This document shows positions 25,980-35,616 of a DNA stretch of 64,000 nt, one piece after another; positions within the stretch are counted from its first letter, which is position 1; each line of letters begins with the position of its first letter. This stretch comes from Allomuricauda sp. (GTDB lineage: Bacteria; Bacteroidota; Bacteroidia; Flavobacteriales; Flavobacteriaceae). A model generated the notes under the pieces. It saw only the letters and a program-made list of their open reading frames with translations. It did not search any database and was not told where the DNA came from. Where the stretch lies: the NCBI GenBank assembly GCA_003712125.1, contig RHLF01000002.1, forward strand, positions 868,001 through 932,000. Direction: 5' to 3'. The position numbers were made by a program, and so were the translations under genes.

Positions 25980-27050
25980 ATGAAAAAGCGATTTCTACTA
26001 CTCTTTTTACTTTCTATTTCATTTCTCACGGCCCAGGAAACTCGAGATACGCTTGTTGTCGGGTATACCCCGGCTGCCCCTTTCATCATCGATGAAGATG
26101 GATTGTTGGAAGGTATCAATGTATGGCTTTGGCAACGGGTGGCCGAAGATTTGAATCTAGAATTTGAAATGCGGCGTATGCCCTTTGCCGATATGCTCGA
26201 AGCCGTAAAAAAGGGAGAAATTGATGTCAGTATCAATCCCTTGACCATTACCAGTGACCGCATTAAGGAAATGGGTTTTTCACGATCTTTTTTCGCTTCA
26301 CATTCTACTGTGGTGGTGGCCGAAAAAAATTCATGGCAAAAGATCAAGCAGTTTGTAAAGGCTGTTTTCCACATGAACTTTCTTAGGGGGTTTCTCTTGT
26401 TATTTGTGATTTTAATGTTTTTTGGATTTTTGATTTGGCTTTTTGAACGAAAGAAAAATCCAGACCATTTCAGACCCGGACAAAAGGGTCTTTGGGATGG
26501 GCTGTGGTGGTCTGTGGTCACGCTTACAACAGTGGGTTATGGCGATAAGGCACCGGCAACACGTTGGGGCAAAATAGCAGCTTTGGGGTTGATGTTCAGT
26601 GGTTTACTTTTTGTTTCGGGTTTGACGGCGAGTATTGCCTCGAGTCTTACAGTGAACCAACTTACAGATAGTGTAGATAATTTTAGTGAGTTTAAAGAGA
26701 AGCAGGTCGGTACGGTACGAAGTTCAAGTTCGTACGACTTTTTAAAGGTCCATTTTTTTAAGAATGTCAATCAATACGATGGCGTGGTCGAGGGACTGCA
26801 AGAATTAAAAGCCCAAAATATCGATGCTTTTATTTACGACGAACCTATTTTGCGCTATCGGATACAAAAAGATTCTTCATTGAACCATTTGGAAATTTTA
26901 CCCATGAAATTTGATGTGCAATTCTATGGTTTCGGTATTAAAAAAGGGCGTCTGCCATTGCAACAGGCCATTTCACAACGTATTTTGGAAATTATTGAAA
27001 CCACCGAATGGGGTATTGTGTTAGCTGAATACGGTTTAAACGAGATTTAG
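25980..27050 (+). CDS. Glutamate-receptor-like potassium channel (GluR0 type)
   Basis: A 356-residue ligand-gated channel. After a signal peptide (1-18), a periplasmic-binding-protein lobe S1 (about 23-115: LVVGYTPAAPFIIDEDG, INPLTITSDRIKEMGFS) leads to a helix (FLLLFVILMFFGFLIWLFE), a pore loop with the potassium selectivity filter TTVGYGD (about 182-188) and a second helix (GLMFSGLLFVSGLTASIASSL), then the second lobe S2 (about 230-350). This S1-M1-P-M2-S2 order without a third transmembrane helix is the prokaryotic GluR0 arrangement. Ligand is likely an amino acid, since the binding domain is PBP class. The stop overlaps the convergent symporter gene by four bases. Confidence 0.92.
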   Translation: MKKRFLLLFLLSISFLTAQETRDTLVVGYTPAAPFIIDEDGLLEGINVWLWQRVAEDLNLEFEMRRMPFADMLEAVKKGEIDVSINPLTITSDRIKEMGFSRSFFASHSTVVVAEKNSWQKIKQFVKAVFHMNFLRGFLLLFVILMFFGFLIWLFERKKNPDHFRPGQKGLWDGLWWSVVTLTTVGYGDKAPATRWGKIAALGLMFSGLLFVSGLTASIASSLTVNQLTDSVDNFSEFKEKQVGTVRSSSSYDFLKVHFFKNVNQYDGVVEGLQELKAQNIDAFIYDEPILRYRIQKDSSLNHLEILPMKFDVQFYGFGIKKGRLPLQQAISQRILEIIETTEWGIVLAEYGLNEI

Positions 27051-28597
27051 TGAAATACGAAATGGCAAATGGCCAAGGACAAAAGTAGACCAAAGCCAAA
27101 CCATTTGACTTTTTGATCACCAAATTCAATATACTCTCGCCAAGGTTTCCATCCATTTCTGTAAATGGTCGGTATTGCCACGATCAAAATTCCAATCACA
27201 ATGATGAGCAATGCCCGTATGAGGTAATTCATTTCGGGATAAGCCCAACGTGACAGTACATTAATGGGCAAGGTTGAAACGAAACCCAGAAGTGCCAATT
27301 TTTTCTTGGGAAAAACCAAAAATGCGGCCACGCAGATAATAACCACAAAGCCAGTATTAAAAACATAACGCATATCATTCAACGCATGGGTAAATGCTGA
27401 TTCTGCATTGGTAATTTTATAGGAAATTAAGTAGATGGCCGTGGCTATACCCGTGAACAATCCCACAAGAATTGTCTTTCTTCCCACGCCAACAACTTCT
27501 TGATCGGTTGCTTCCTTTTTTAGTACCCCTTTATAAACATCAATGGAAAACAGGGTAGCCAGCGAGTTAAATACCGAATCTATGGTACTCATCAAGGAGG
27601 CGAAGATGGCGCACAGCAAAATTCCCCGTAACCCAGACGGTAGAAAATGGGTGACAATGTAAGAAAAGGCTTGATCGGGCTCTTTGGCCAGTGCTTCGGG
27701 CCCAAGAATTCCTGCTAAGGCGATACCAGGTATAATTACAATCAATGCCATGAGGTATTTCATAATGCCCCCCAACATAAGTCCGGTCTGTGCATCTTTA
27801 AGACTGCGGGCACCTAGGCTCCGTTGCACCACAGCCTGATTCGCACACCAATAATTTATATTCAGAAAGAACAGGCCCAACATCCCAATCCAAGGCAATT
27901 GGGGATGGTCAGCGGGCAAATGGAGATGCATTAATTCAGGGGTTTTTTCATAAAGTTCACCAAAGCCGCCTAGTTTCTTTATTGACACCCATAATATTAA
28001 TATACCGCCCAAGGTTAAGATGGCGAATTGAAGGACATCGGTGCGGACCACTGCCGCCAAGCCCCCAAAATAGGTGTATATGGCTGAAAAGACCCCAAGA
28101 AAGACGATTAGGACAACCAAGCGTATAAATCGATCCTGACTGATGAAAAGAAGTTCATCTTGAAAAACCAGTTCAGCTACATATGCGCCCCACATCAAGG
28201 CTATGCCTATTCCTAAAAAGGCAAACATGCCGATATTCGCTATAGAATAGGTCAGTGATACTGTTTTGCCCAATCGGTTTTTTATAAACTGTGAGATGGT
28301 GACCACCTTGTCTTTGAGATAAAGCGGCACAAAAATGAAGGCAGCCATCCAAAGGCCTTGAATGGCATTGATTTCAAAATTGGCCTGGGCCAACCCAAAT
28401 AAATATGCGCTGCCCATCATGCCCAAAAATTGATAGCCATGAACATTGGTGGCAATGGTCGAAAACGCAATTGAATACCATTTTAGATTTCTGGAACCTA
28501 AAAAATAATCATCGATGGTGGCATTGCTATCTTGGCGACCACGAAGTGCGATGATCATTACCAAGGCAAAATAGAATCCCACGATTGCTATATCCAT
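27047..28597 (-). CDS. SSS-family sodium/solute symporter
   Basis: A 516-residue membrane protein of the sodium:solute symporter family (SLC5-like), about 13 hydrophobic segments. The start MDIAIVGFYFALVMIIALRG at 28597 was preferred over a 41-residue upstream extension that overlaps the preceding gene. Family marks are DDYFLGSRNLKWYSIAFS, GYQFLGMMGSAYLFG, the GGLAAVVRTDVLQ block and ASLMSTIDSVFNSLATLFSIDVYK. Substrate (sugar, amino acid, nucleoside or vitamin) cannot be told. It is the last gene of the seven-gene operon starting at 34142, separated by two bases from the LLM gene. Confidence 0.9.
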   Translation of the reverse strand: MDIAIVGFYFALVMIIALRGRQDSNATIDDYFLGSRNLKWYSIAFSTIATNVHGYQFLGMMGSAYLFGLAQANFEINAIQGLWMAAFIFVPLYLKDKVVTISQFIKNRLGKTVSLTYSIANIGMFAFLGIGIALMWGAYVAELVFQDELLFISQDRFIRLVVLIVFLGVFSAIYTYFGGLAAVVRTDVLQFAILTLGGILILWVSIKKLGGFGELYEKTPELMHLHLPADHPQLPWIGMLGLFFLNINYWCANQAVVQRSLGARSLKDAQTGLMLGGIMKYLMALIVIIPGIALAGILGPEALAKEPDQAFSYIVTHFLPSGLRGILLCAIFASLMSTIDSVFNSLATLFSIDVYKGVLKKEATDQEVVGVGRKTILVGLFTGIATAIYLISYKITNAESAFTHALNDMRYVFNTGFVVIICVAAFLVFPKKKLALLGFVSTLPINVLSRWAYPEMNYLIRALLIIVIGILIVAIPTIYRNGWKPWREYIEFGDQKVKWFGFGLLLSLAICHFVFH

Positions 28598-28599
28598 TC

Positions 28600-29757
28600 C
28601 TAACTTCTTTTTCCTGCACCCAAGGGGGTGTGGGGTTCGAAATCCGTTCTTCGGCCATAAACCTCGGGCAGGGAAACTGTATTTAAACGGGGTAACACAT
28701 ACTTGGCAAATAGCATACACTCTTCAAGATGGGGATACCCAGAAAATATAAAGCTTCGAATACCAAGATCCATATACCGTTGAATTTTTTGGTAAATCTG
28801 ATCGGGATTCCCGACGAGCGCCGCCCCACAACCTGAGCGTGCACGCCCGATACCTGTCCATAGGTGATCTTCAACAAAACCATCCAAGTCCGCCTGATTT
28901 CGCATTTCAGCCTGTCGTGCCACACCCAGTGATTGGGCATCCAAGGCGCGTTCGCGTATTTCGGTTCCGGTTTCCAAATCGATTTTTGACATGATTTTCT
29001 TGGCATGTGCCTTTGCTTCGTCTTCAGTTTCCCGAACAATCATATGAATGCGAAGACCAAAATCAACGGTTCGTCCTTTTTTAGCCGCCTTATTTGACAT
29101 ATTGGTCATCAATTCTTTCAAGCGCGATTCTGTTTCGGGCCACATGAGATACACATCACAATGTTCGGCACAGAGTTCAACGCCTGGGGGAGAATAGCCC
29201 CCAAAATAGAGTAGGGGTCCCCCATTTTGTTGGTACGGTTTAACCGGGTCGGTTTTTAGACCTTTGATCTGGTAAAATTCTCCTTCAAAATTGATTTCTT
29301 CTTGGGTCCAGGCCTGTTTTAAAATTTGAATAACCTCTCGAGAACGCTGATAACGACCCGCAGAATCCAGTTCTTCGCCGGGCAAGTTCGAAGAAATAAT
29401 ATTTACGGTAAGCCTTCCTTTAAGTATATGGTCTATGGTTGCTAAGGCACGGGCCAGCATTGGAGGGTGCACCTCCCCGCAACGTACCGCAGCCAAAAGA
29501 TTAATGTTTTGGGTTAAAGGAGCCATGGCCGAAACAAAGCTCATGGTGTCTTGACCAACCTGATAGGAAGAGGGGCACAATATATTGCGATAACCTAACT
29601 CATCGGCAGTGGTTACAATTTTCGACGTATTGGTCCAATTGCTTTTAAGGTGATCGTCAAACTGGCCCAAATAATCAAAATCGCCATTACAAATTGGGGC
29701 GAACCAAGAAACTTCAGCCCCATCAATATTTTTCGAGGTACAATTTATGTTACTCAT
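28600..29757 (-). CDS. LLM-class flavin-dependent monooxygenase (SsuD-like)
   Basis: A 385-residue bacterial-luciferase-like enzyme closest in style to FMNH2-dependent alkanesulfonate monooxygenase SsuD. Visible are ISWFAP-like [96 protein letters not shown] and [17 protein letters not shown]. These enzymes use reduced flavin and oxygen to attack organosulfonates or similar substrates. No flavin reductase is adjacent. It overlaps the preceding gene by eight bases, in the middle of the seven-gene operon. Confidence 0.88.
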   Translation of the reverse strand: MSNINCTSKNIDGAEVSWFAPICNGDFDYLGQFDDHLKSNWTNTSKIVTTADELGYRNILCPSSYQVGQDTMSFVSAMAPLTQNINLLAAVRCGEVHPPMLARALATIDHILKGRLTVNIISSNLPGEELDSAGRYQRSREVIQILKQAWTQEEINFEGEFYQIKGLKTDPVKPYQQNGGPLLYFGGYSPPGVELCAEHCDVYLMWPETESRLKELMTNMSNKAAKKGRTVDFGLRIHMIVRETEDEAKAHAKKIMSKIDLETGTEIRERALDAQSLGVARQAEMRNQADLDGFVEDHLWTGIGRARSGCGAALVGNPDQIYQKIQRYMDLGIRSFIFSGYPHLEECMLFAKYVLPRLNTVSLPEVYGRRTDFEPHTPLGAGKRS

Positions 29758-30454
29758 GGTATGCTTTTACTAGGCCCATCGAAAAATCAAAAGGTCCCAT
29801 TTTATGGGATTTGGGTAAATATGTACCGCTTTCGGTTATGAGCCAATTGTCCCAAGAAGCTTCTATGCCACCCACAGGCAGTATCGAAACCCACATCTTG
29901 AAGGCATAGGGAAAACCATTATCGTTAAGTAACCAGAGGTAACTATCGCCGGGCGTTGAACCTCCTTGGGTATAGGTTACCAAAAGTCCTTTTTCACCCT
30001 TATCTAAATTTACAAGGCGCCGCTCAGTTCCTTGGTCAAAGATCTTATAAGGGGCAACCAGCCAAAAAGAATCATTATTGAAGCTGTCCAAAGCGCTTTC
30101 AATGGCTTTTTCTTTTTCAACTCCCCTGAGGTAGGTTCCATTTTTTACGACCGAACTTTTGAGGGGTCGATTTAAATTCAAATTGACTTCAACATCCTTT
30201 CGCTGTACTAGGCAAGTACCGAGTTCCTTGTCCCAAACGTAATGCGTAGCACCATTGCTAAACGACCATTCAAAATATCGGGTATTTTGATAGGCATTGT
30301 TGTTTAAGGCCGTAAGCATTTGTTGGCCAAGAAGGTCTGCCTCGTTTCCCTTTGTTCCATCCGGTAAGGGTTCGTGTTTGGCCCAGGCATAGATGAATCC
30401 TCCTACAATAAGAAGGAGCACTAGCACACCAAATATTTTTAAAATTCGCTTCAT
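29750..30454 (-). CDS. Membrane-anchored protein of unknown function
   Basis: A 234-residue protein with one N-terminal hydrophobic segment ([21 protein letters not shown]), a periplasmic beta-rich body and repeated Trp/Tyr motifs ([35 protein letters not shown]). I cannot assign a function. It overlaps the ATP-grasp gene by four bases (ATGA) and the LLM gene by eight, so it is co-translated with both and likely works with them. No catalytic motif is visible. Confidence 0.7.
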   Translation of the reverse strand: MKRILKIFGVLVLLLIVGGFIYAWAKHEPLPDGTKGNEADLLGQQMLTALNNNAYQNTRYFEWSFSNGATHYVWDKELGTCLVQRKDVEVNLNLNRPLKSSVVKNGTYLRGVEKEKAIESALDSFNNDSFWLVAPYKIFDQGTERRLVNLDKGEKGLLVTYTQGGSTPGDSYLWLLNDNGFPYAFKMWVSILPVGGIEASWDNWLITESGTYLPKSHKMGPFDFSMGLVKAYHE

Positions 30455-31371
30455 TGAAAATAACGGTCTTTAACAGCTTTGGCCTGTAAATCAGCAGCTT
30501 CAGGATACAAGCGAAACCAAAGCTCTGGTTCAAATATTTCAAGTTCTGCCAAGGCCAATTCACCTGAATTATCTTCAAAAATATCAACACGGGCATACAA
30601 AGGTAGTTCTGTACAGGCCTTTAACACATGCTTTGAAAACGCAATCTCTTGTTCAGAGGCTTCATAGAGTGCCACGGATCCTCCGTAATCGTCTTGTACC
30701 CGAAAATCCCCAGGTTTGGCATTTTTAATAACGGCATGTGAGTATTGCCCTTGGAACAACATCAATGAAATTTCACCCTTTTCAACAATGTTCCATTGAA
30801 ATTCCTGCAACATAAAATCATCATCTTGGATCAGCTGTCGGAACCGTTCTTCATAGGCTTCGGTTTCTGTTTTATCCAACTTATAGGTGTTATAGGCCCC
30901 ACCGGCAATACAAGGTTTCAAAACCCAGGTGCCAACGGATTTGCCGAACTGCTCCTCGGCATTTTTCATCGCTCCGTTCAAGGAAATTTGAGCGCCCTTG
31001 GATATAAAAAATGTATTGGGTAAATGTACCCCGCGGCCTTGTAATTCCTTGAGGTAGTTCTTGTCAATATTCCAATTGATAAGGTTATGACTATTAATAA
31101 AGTTAGTTTTCTTTGAAGTGGCCGTAAACCAATTCATAAACTCAGCAAACCGTTCAAAATAATCCCAAGGCGTCCGAACCATAACAAAGCTGGTGGTGGA
31201 CCAATCAAAAGTAGCATCGGACCAAGATTTTGTCGCGACTTTCAATCCTTGTTTTTCAAGGGCATCGCCCGCCAGTTTATTCTCAAGAATAACATTTCTG
31301 GCCAACGGGTTTAATTCTTCGCTAGGTAGGTATTTGTCTGCTGTAAGCAGCACTACATCCAATGCCTTCAT
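30451..31371 (-). CDS. ATP-grasp ligase (RimK/glutathione-synthetase-like)
   Basis: A 306-residue ATP-grasp protein, expected to join a carboxylate to an amine via an acylphosphate. The start MKALDVVLLTADKYLP is followed by the central ATP-grasp features WVLKPCIAGGAYNTY near 150-165 and DDFMLQEFQWNIV, with ELALAELEIFEPELWFRLYP forming the metal-binding end. Its exact start touches the stop of the gamma-glutamyltransferase gene (no gap). A gamma-glutamyl product or substrate is a plausible guess from this neighbour but not shown by sequence. Confidence 0.82.
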   Translation of the reverse strand: MKALDVVLLTADKYLPSEELNPLARNVILENKLAGDALEKQGLKVATKSWSDATFDWSTTSFVMVRTPWDYFERFAEFMNWFTATSKKTNFINSHNLINWNIDKNYLKELQGRGVHLPNTFFISKGAQISLNGAMKNAEEQFGKSVGTWVLKPCIAGGAYNTYKLDKTETEAYEERFRQLIQDDDFMLQEFQWNIVEKGEISLMLFQGQYSHAVIKNAKPGDFRVQDDYGGSVALYEASEQEIAFSKHVLKACTELPLYARVDIFEDNSGELALAELEIFEPELWFRLYPEAADLQAKAVKDRYFQ

Positions 31372-33054
31372 TTAGAAACCTACGGCTTTATCATCTCCTC
31401 GTTTATCGGCACCGCCCTCTAATCTGCCATCGGGCAATACACGGATGGCATCGACTTTACCTCCAATTCTGGCCGGTCCTTCAAAGATGTTGTAGCCTTT
31501 ACTTTTTAGATCGGCCTTCAATTCTTCAGAAAAGCCTTCTTCCTCAAAGAGAATCATATCGGGCAACCATTGATGATGGAATCGGGGTGCGTTCACCGCA
31601 TCTTGCATGCTATAATTAAATTCATGAACGTTGAGTATGGTCTGTGCAACAAAATTGATGATGGTAGAGCCCCCAGGGGTACCAACTACGAGGAATAGGG
31701 CGCCATCTTTTTCGACTATGGTTGGGGTCATACTACTTAACATACGCTTTTCTGGGGCGATGCTGTTGGCTTCTGCCCCAATTAGCCCAAACATATTGGG
31801 TACACCAATTTTGGCACTAAAGTCATCCATTTCATTGTTGAAAAAGAAGCCGAGTTCATCAGAATAAAGTTTGGACCCATAGGCACCGTTAAGGGTCGTG
31901 GTCGCTGCAATGGCATTACCCTCAGCATCGACAATAGAGTAATGGGTGGTTTGATCACTTTCCATGATCTCCACTTCACCATGGGACACTTCTGATGAAG
32001 GTGTCGCTTTCTCGAACGAAAAACTGGCAAAACGTTCTTCAAGATAGGTCTCATCAAGGAGTACTTCCAATGGGATGTCCACAAAATCAGGATCCCCCAA
32101 AAAATAATTTCTATCGGCATAGGCGCGACGGGCCGCTTCGGTAAATAATTGAATGGATTGGGAAGAATTATGTTCGTATTGCCCTATGTCATAGGGCTCT
32201 ATCATCTTAAAAATCTGATTCATGGTCACCCCGCCACTACTAGGTGGACTCATTGAAATAATTTTAAGGTCTTTGTAATTGAAGGTAACGGGTTGCCGCC
32301 ATTTGGCTTGGTATTTTTCCAAATCTTCGGTGGTAATAAAACCACCTTTTTCTTGAATGAATTCCGCCAATTTTTGCGCCACCTCACCTTTATAGAAGCC
32401 ATCACGTCCTTCTTTCATGATTGTGCGAAGGGTGCTGGCCAGGGCGGGATACTTTATTGTATCACCAGTTTTAAAAACTTGGGCAAATTTGGTGCTGTCG
32501 CTATTTACTTCAACAAATACCTCCCTCGTATTTTCCAATCGCCGCTCTTGTTTTTCTGTAACGATGACGCCGCGTTCGGCCAAATCGATTACAGGTTGCA
32601 GAATTTCTTCGATGGGTAGGGTACCGAACTTCTCATGTACTTCAAAGACTCCTGCCACAGTACCAGGTACACCGACTGCAGTTGCTCCGACCCTGCTCAT
32701 ATTTGGGATGACATTCCCCAGCGAATCCAAATACATATCTCGATGGGCAGCCAAGGGTGCTTTTTCTCTATAGTCCAATGCGCCCAAATCGCCATCGGCC
32801 TTTCTGTAGACCATAAATCCACCACCACCTATATTGCCGGCATAGGGAAAGGCTACAGCCAGGGCCAGTTCTGTACCCACCATGGCATCAAAGGCATTCC
32901 CTCCCTTTTTCATGATTTCAACCCCAATTTTTGAAGCTTCTTCACGGGCGGAAACAACCATGGCTTTGTCAGTTACCAGACCTGTGGGTTCAGCTTGTTT
33001 TGACGTACAGGCCAATGCAGCCGCAATACTTAAAATTGAAATTAGTTTTCGCAT
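31372..33054 (-). CDS. ggt: Gamma-glutamyltransferase
   Basis: A 560-residue Ntn-hydrolase that self-cleaves before a threonine and then transfers or hydrolyses gamma-glutamyl groups of glutathione and related compounds. Marks are GGNAFDAMV, PYAGNIGGGGFMVYR, the cleavage and nucleophile region SDQTTHYSIVD near 367-376, and NNEMDDFSAK and PGGSTIINFV of the small subunit. The N-terminus reads AAALACTSK, giving a lipoprotein; so it faces the periplasm. It overlaps the ACP phosphodiesterase gene by 13 bases and abuts the ATP-grasp gene. Third gene in the operon starting at 34142. Confidence 0.92.
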   Translation of the reverse strand: MRKLISILSIAAALACTSKQAEPTGLVTDKAMVVSAREEASKIGVEIMKKGGNAFDAMVGTELALAVAFPYAGNIGGGGFMVYRKADGDLGALDYREKAPLAAHRDMYLDSLGNVIPNMSRVGATAVGVPGTVAGVFEVHEKFGTLPIEEILQPVIDLAERGVIVTEKQERRLENTREVFVEVNSDSTKFAQVFKTGDTIKYPALASTLRTIMKEGRDGFYKGEVAQKLAEFIQEKGGFITTEDLEKYQAKWRQPVTFNYKDLKIISMSPPSSGGVTMNQIFKMIEPYDIGQYEHNSSQSIQLFTEAARRAYADRNYFLGDPDFVDIPLEVLLDETYLEERFASFSFEKATPSSEVSHGEVEIMESDQTTHYSIVDAEGNAIAATTTLNGAYGSKLYSDELGFFFNNEMDDFSAKIGVPNMFGLIGAEANSIAPEKRMLSSMTPTIVEKDGALFLVVGTPGGSTIINFVAQTILNVHEFNYSMQDAVNAPRFHHQWLPDMILFEEEGFSEELKADLKSKGYNIFEGPARIGGKVDAIRVLPDGRLEGGADKRGDDKAVGF

Positions 33055-33635
33055 AGTGTATCAAATTTTTGGCGTGAAAAGGTAATCAATTCCTCGAAGA
33101 AAACACGGAATTCAGATTCAAATGCTTCGTAATGTTTTTCGAGGTCGATAATGGCAAAGTTCATCTTTGACCTATTTTGTGTTCTACGGTTCATTCCGTT
33201 CAGCACCCTTGAAATTCCTGTTAAATTGGAATAGTTATAAAGCCAATTATCGGCCACCATATAGGGCATCATTCGTTTTGTACCCAAGGGTAACATATCG
33301 TAGTGCGCTTCCAATAGATCATAGAATGAATCTACATATTGCTTCAGGGGTACCGATGAATAATCCATCCAATTCTTTGCAAGGAAGTGATCGTAATAAA
33401 TGTCAACAATAACCCTGCTGTAATGGCTATAGTTTTTATGAAGTCGTTTACTGCTTTTCTTTGCGATGGGATGCGCATCGGTGAAGGTGTCAATTTCGCG
33501 ATGCAAGCGAATACCGTTCTGGACGTTTGGTGGAAAATGGTCAAATTTATTACCACGTATATGGTCCGCAAAAAAGTTGCCCAGTGTTATTTCGGGGTGA
33601 TCAAAAGACAAATAGATGTGGGCTAGAAAGTTCAT
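33042..33635 (-). CDS. acpH: Acyl carrier protein phosphodiesterase
   Basis: A 197-residue HD-superfamily ACP phosphodiesterase homologue, which removes 4'-phosphopantetheine from holo-ACP. The start MNFLAHIYLSF and the motifs GNFFADHIRG, GIRLHREIDTFTDAHP and VIVDIYYDHFLAKNW, rich in conserved His and Asp, are typical. Length fits the family. Its start abuts the stop of the SnoaL-like gene and its end overlaps ggt by 13 bases, so it belongs to the seven-gene operon, although no biochemical link is obvious. Confidence 0.9.
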   Translation of the reverse strand: MNFLAHIYLSFDHPEITLGNFFADHIRGNKFDHFPPNVQNGIRLHREIDTFTDAHPIAKKSSKRLHKNYSHYSRVIVDIYYDHFLAKNWMDYSSVPLKQYVDSFYDLLEAHYDMLPLGTKRMMPYMVADNWLYNYSNLTGISRVLNGMNRRTQNRSKMNFAIIDLEKHYEAFESEFRVFFEELITFSRQKFDTLCEN

Positions 33636-34142
33636 TTAATTTTTTGGCTGCGTAATTGAACCCGTTTTAGCCCTCTCAAACTCCATTTTATCTGTATTGG
33701 TATTTGAATCGACCCGAAACCTCCAACTGTCATCAACAAGTTCAAGTATGGTTGATAGTTTCCCGTAACCTGAACTTTCTACCATATCATCGGCCAATGT
33801 TGATAGCTTGTAGTACCCGTTGTCGTAAATCGTGTTCCCCACTCTCTCGCGATGGGTAATCTTAAAAACCAGTTCAAGGCTTTTGCCCGAGCCCGCTATA
33901 CGCTGGAAAAAACCAGCGAAGTACTCCCTTATTTTTGCAGCACTCTTAATTGAATTCGGATTCGAACCGTCGTATAAATTTAATAAGGTGCCATCTTCGG
34001 TATAGCAATCAAGCAAAATATCAGCGTCCAAGGTGGCATAGGCCTCCGAAAATTTTTCATAAACGCGATTTGGATTTGTCGTGTCGTCCTGCGCCACCGA
34101 AAATTGGGCCAAAAGCAGGAGGAGTAAAGCGATGTTTTTCAT
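33636..34142 (-). CDS. Exported SnoaL/NTF2-like protein
   Basis: A 168-residue exported protein with a signal peptide (MKNIALLLLLLAQFSVAQ) and a nuclear-transport-factor-2-like fold: VYEKFSEAYATLDADILLDCYTEDGTLLNLYDG and a curved beta sheet with LELVFKITHRERVGNTIYDNGYYKL. The start at 34142 gives a clean signal; the longer frame to 34379 has no support. First gene of the operon and divergent from glmM. Substrate or ligand unknown; NTF2-like pockets bind small hydrophobic molecules or act as dimer scaffolds. Confidence 0.78.
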   Translation of the reverse strand: MKNIALLLLLLAQFSVAQDDTTNPNRVYEKFSEAYATLDADILLDCYTEDGTLLNLYDGSNPNSIKSAAKIREYFAGFFQRIAGSGKSLELVFKITHRERVGNTIYDNGYYKLSTLADDMVESSGYGKLSTILELVDDSWRFRVDSNTNTDKMEFERAKTGSITQPKN

Positions 34143-34201
34143 ACAACCGATATATACAGTCGAATTTACAAAGACAAAACATAGAATCCCATCCGTCACC
34201 A

Positions 34202-34209
34202 TATATTTG
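34202..34209 (+). promoter_or_regulatory. Promoter element of glmM
   Basis: TATATTTG exactly matches TAnnTTTG and lies 18 bases before the ATG at 34228, predicting a start near 34215. No clear TTG is present at the -33 position. Confidence 0.4.
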
Positions 34210-34227
34210 CAAAAACTTTTCAAAAGC

Positions 34228-35616
34228 ATGACACTGATAAAATCCATTTCTGGAATACGCGGCACAATTGGGGGTTCAACCGGAGACAATCTAACACCCA
34301 TTGATGCCGTCAAATTTGCTGCGGCATATGGCACTTGGTTAAAGTCATACGCAAATAAAGACAAGCTTGTAGTGGCCATTGGTCGCGATGCGCGTTTGTC
34401 TGGCGAAATGATTCAGAATTTGGTGGTTGCTACATTGGTCGGACTAGGAATTGATGTGATCGACCTCGGTTTGTCGACCACACCTACCGTTGAAATAGCA
34501 GTACCCCTCGAAAAAGCTGATGGGGGTATTATTTTGACTGCCAGTCACAATCCCAAACAATGGAATGCCTTAAAACTTTTAAATGAAAAAGGGGAGTTTC
34601 TCAACGCAAAAGAAGGCGCCATAATACTAGAGTTGGCTGAAAAAGAGGATTTTGATTTTGCCGAAGTTGACGATTTGGGGGGCATTACAAAAGACGACTC
34701 CTACATCGAAAAGCACATTGAAGAAGTTTTAAATCTGCCCTTGGTTGATGCCGATACCATTCGAAAAAAAGGCTTCAAGGTTGTAGTGGATGGGGTGAAT
34801 TCAACAGGGGGCATTGCCATACCACAACTTTTGGAAACCCTTGGGGTTGAAGTTGTAAAACTATATTGTGATCCTACCGGACATTTCCCGCATAACCCGG
34901 AACCCTTAAAGGAGCATCTGGGAGATATTTGTCAAAAGGTGGTGGAAGAAAATGCAGATTTTGGAATCGTTGTCGATCCCGATGTAGACCGTTTGGCCTT
35001 CATTAGTAATGATGGGGAAATGTTTGGTGAAGAATACACCTTGGTGGCCTGTTCAGATTATGTACTGGGCAAAACACCGGGCAGCACGGTCTCTAATTTA
35101 TCATCTTCTCGTGCTTTGCGAGACATCACCCAAAAACATGGGGGCACCTACGAAGCTGCTGCTGTGGGAGAGGTGAACGTGGTGACGAAAATGAAAGCTA
35201 ATAAAGCGATCATAGGAGGAGAAGGTAATGGTGGAATTATCTATCCTGAAAGTCATTACGGACGAGATGCTTTGGTGGGTACGGCCCTGTTTTTAATGTT
35301 GATGGCCGAACGCGGGGGAACAGTAGCAGATTTAAGAGCTAGCTACCCTGCCTATTTTATGAGCAAAAAGAAAATTCAATTGACGCCCGACTTGGATGTT
35401 GATGGACTGCTGGAAGCCATGCACGAAAAATATAAAAACGAAGAGGTGAGTACAATCGATGGGGTAAAAATCGATTTTGCAGAAAATTGGGTGCACTTGC
35501 GCAAATCCAATACCGAACCTATAATTCGTATTTATACGGAAGCGAAAAGCCAAAAGGAAGCAGATGACTTGGCCGATCGAATTATTGCCGAAATCAAGGA
35601 GGTTGCTGGAATTTAA
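34228..35616 (+). CDS. glmM: Phosphoglucosamine mutase (GlmM-type)
   Basis: A 462-residue phosphohexomutase converting glucosamine-6-phosphate to glucosamine-1-phosphate for UDP-GlcNAc, peptidoglycan and lipid A. Marks are SISGIRGTIGG at the start, the active-site TASHNPKQWNALK near 105, metal loop DPDVDRLAF near 249, and the sugar-specificity loop GEGNGGIIYPESHYGRDA. RKSNTEPIIRIYTEA forms the phosphate-binding end. The start at 34228 follows a TATATTTG element and avoids a 49-residue upstream extension. A general phosphomannomutase function cannot be excluded. Its 3' end overlaps the convergent acyltransferase by four bases. Confidence 0.88.
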   Translation: MTLIKSISGIRGTIGGSTGDNLTPIDAVKFAAAYGTWLKSYANKDKLVVAIGRDARLSGEMIQNLVVATLVGLGIDVIDLGLSTTPTVEIAVPLEKADGGIILTASHNPKQWNALKLLNEKGEFLNAKEGAIILELAEKEDFDFAEVDDLGGITKDDSYIEKHIEEVLNLPLVDADTIRKKGFKVVVDGVNSTGGIAIPQLLETLGVEVVKLYCDPTGHFPHNPEPLKEHLGDICQKVVEENADFGIVVDPDVDRLAFISNDGEMFGEEYTLVACSDYVLGKTPGSTVSNLSSSRALRDITQKHGGTYEAAAVGEVNVVTKMKANKAIIGGEGNGGIIYPESHYGRDALVGTALFLMLMAERGGTVADLRASYPAYFMSKKKIQLTPDLDVDGLLEAMHEKYKNEEVSTIDGVKIDFAENWVHLRKSNTEPIIRIYTEAKSQKEADDLADRIIAEIKEVAGI

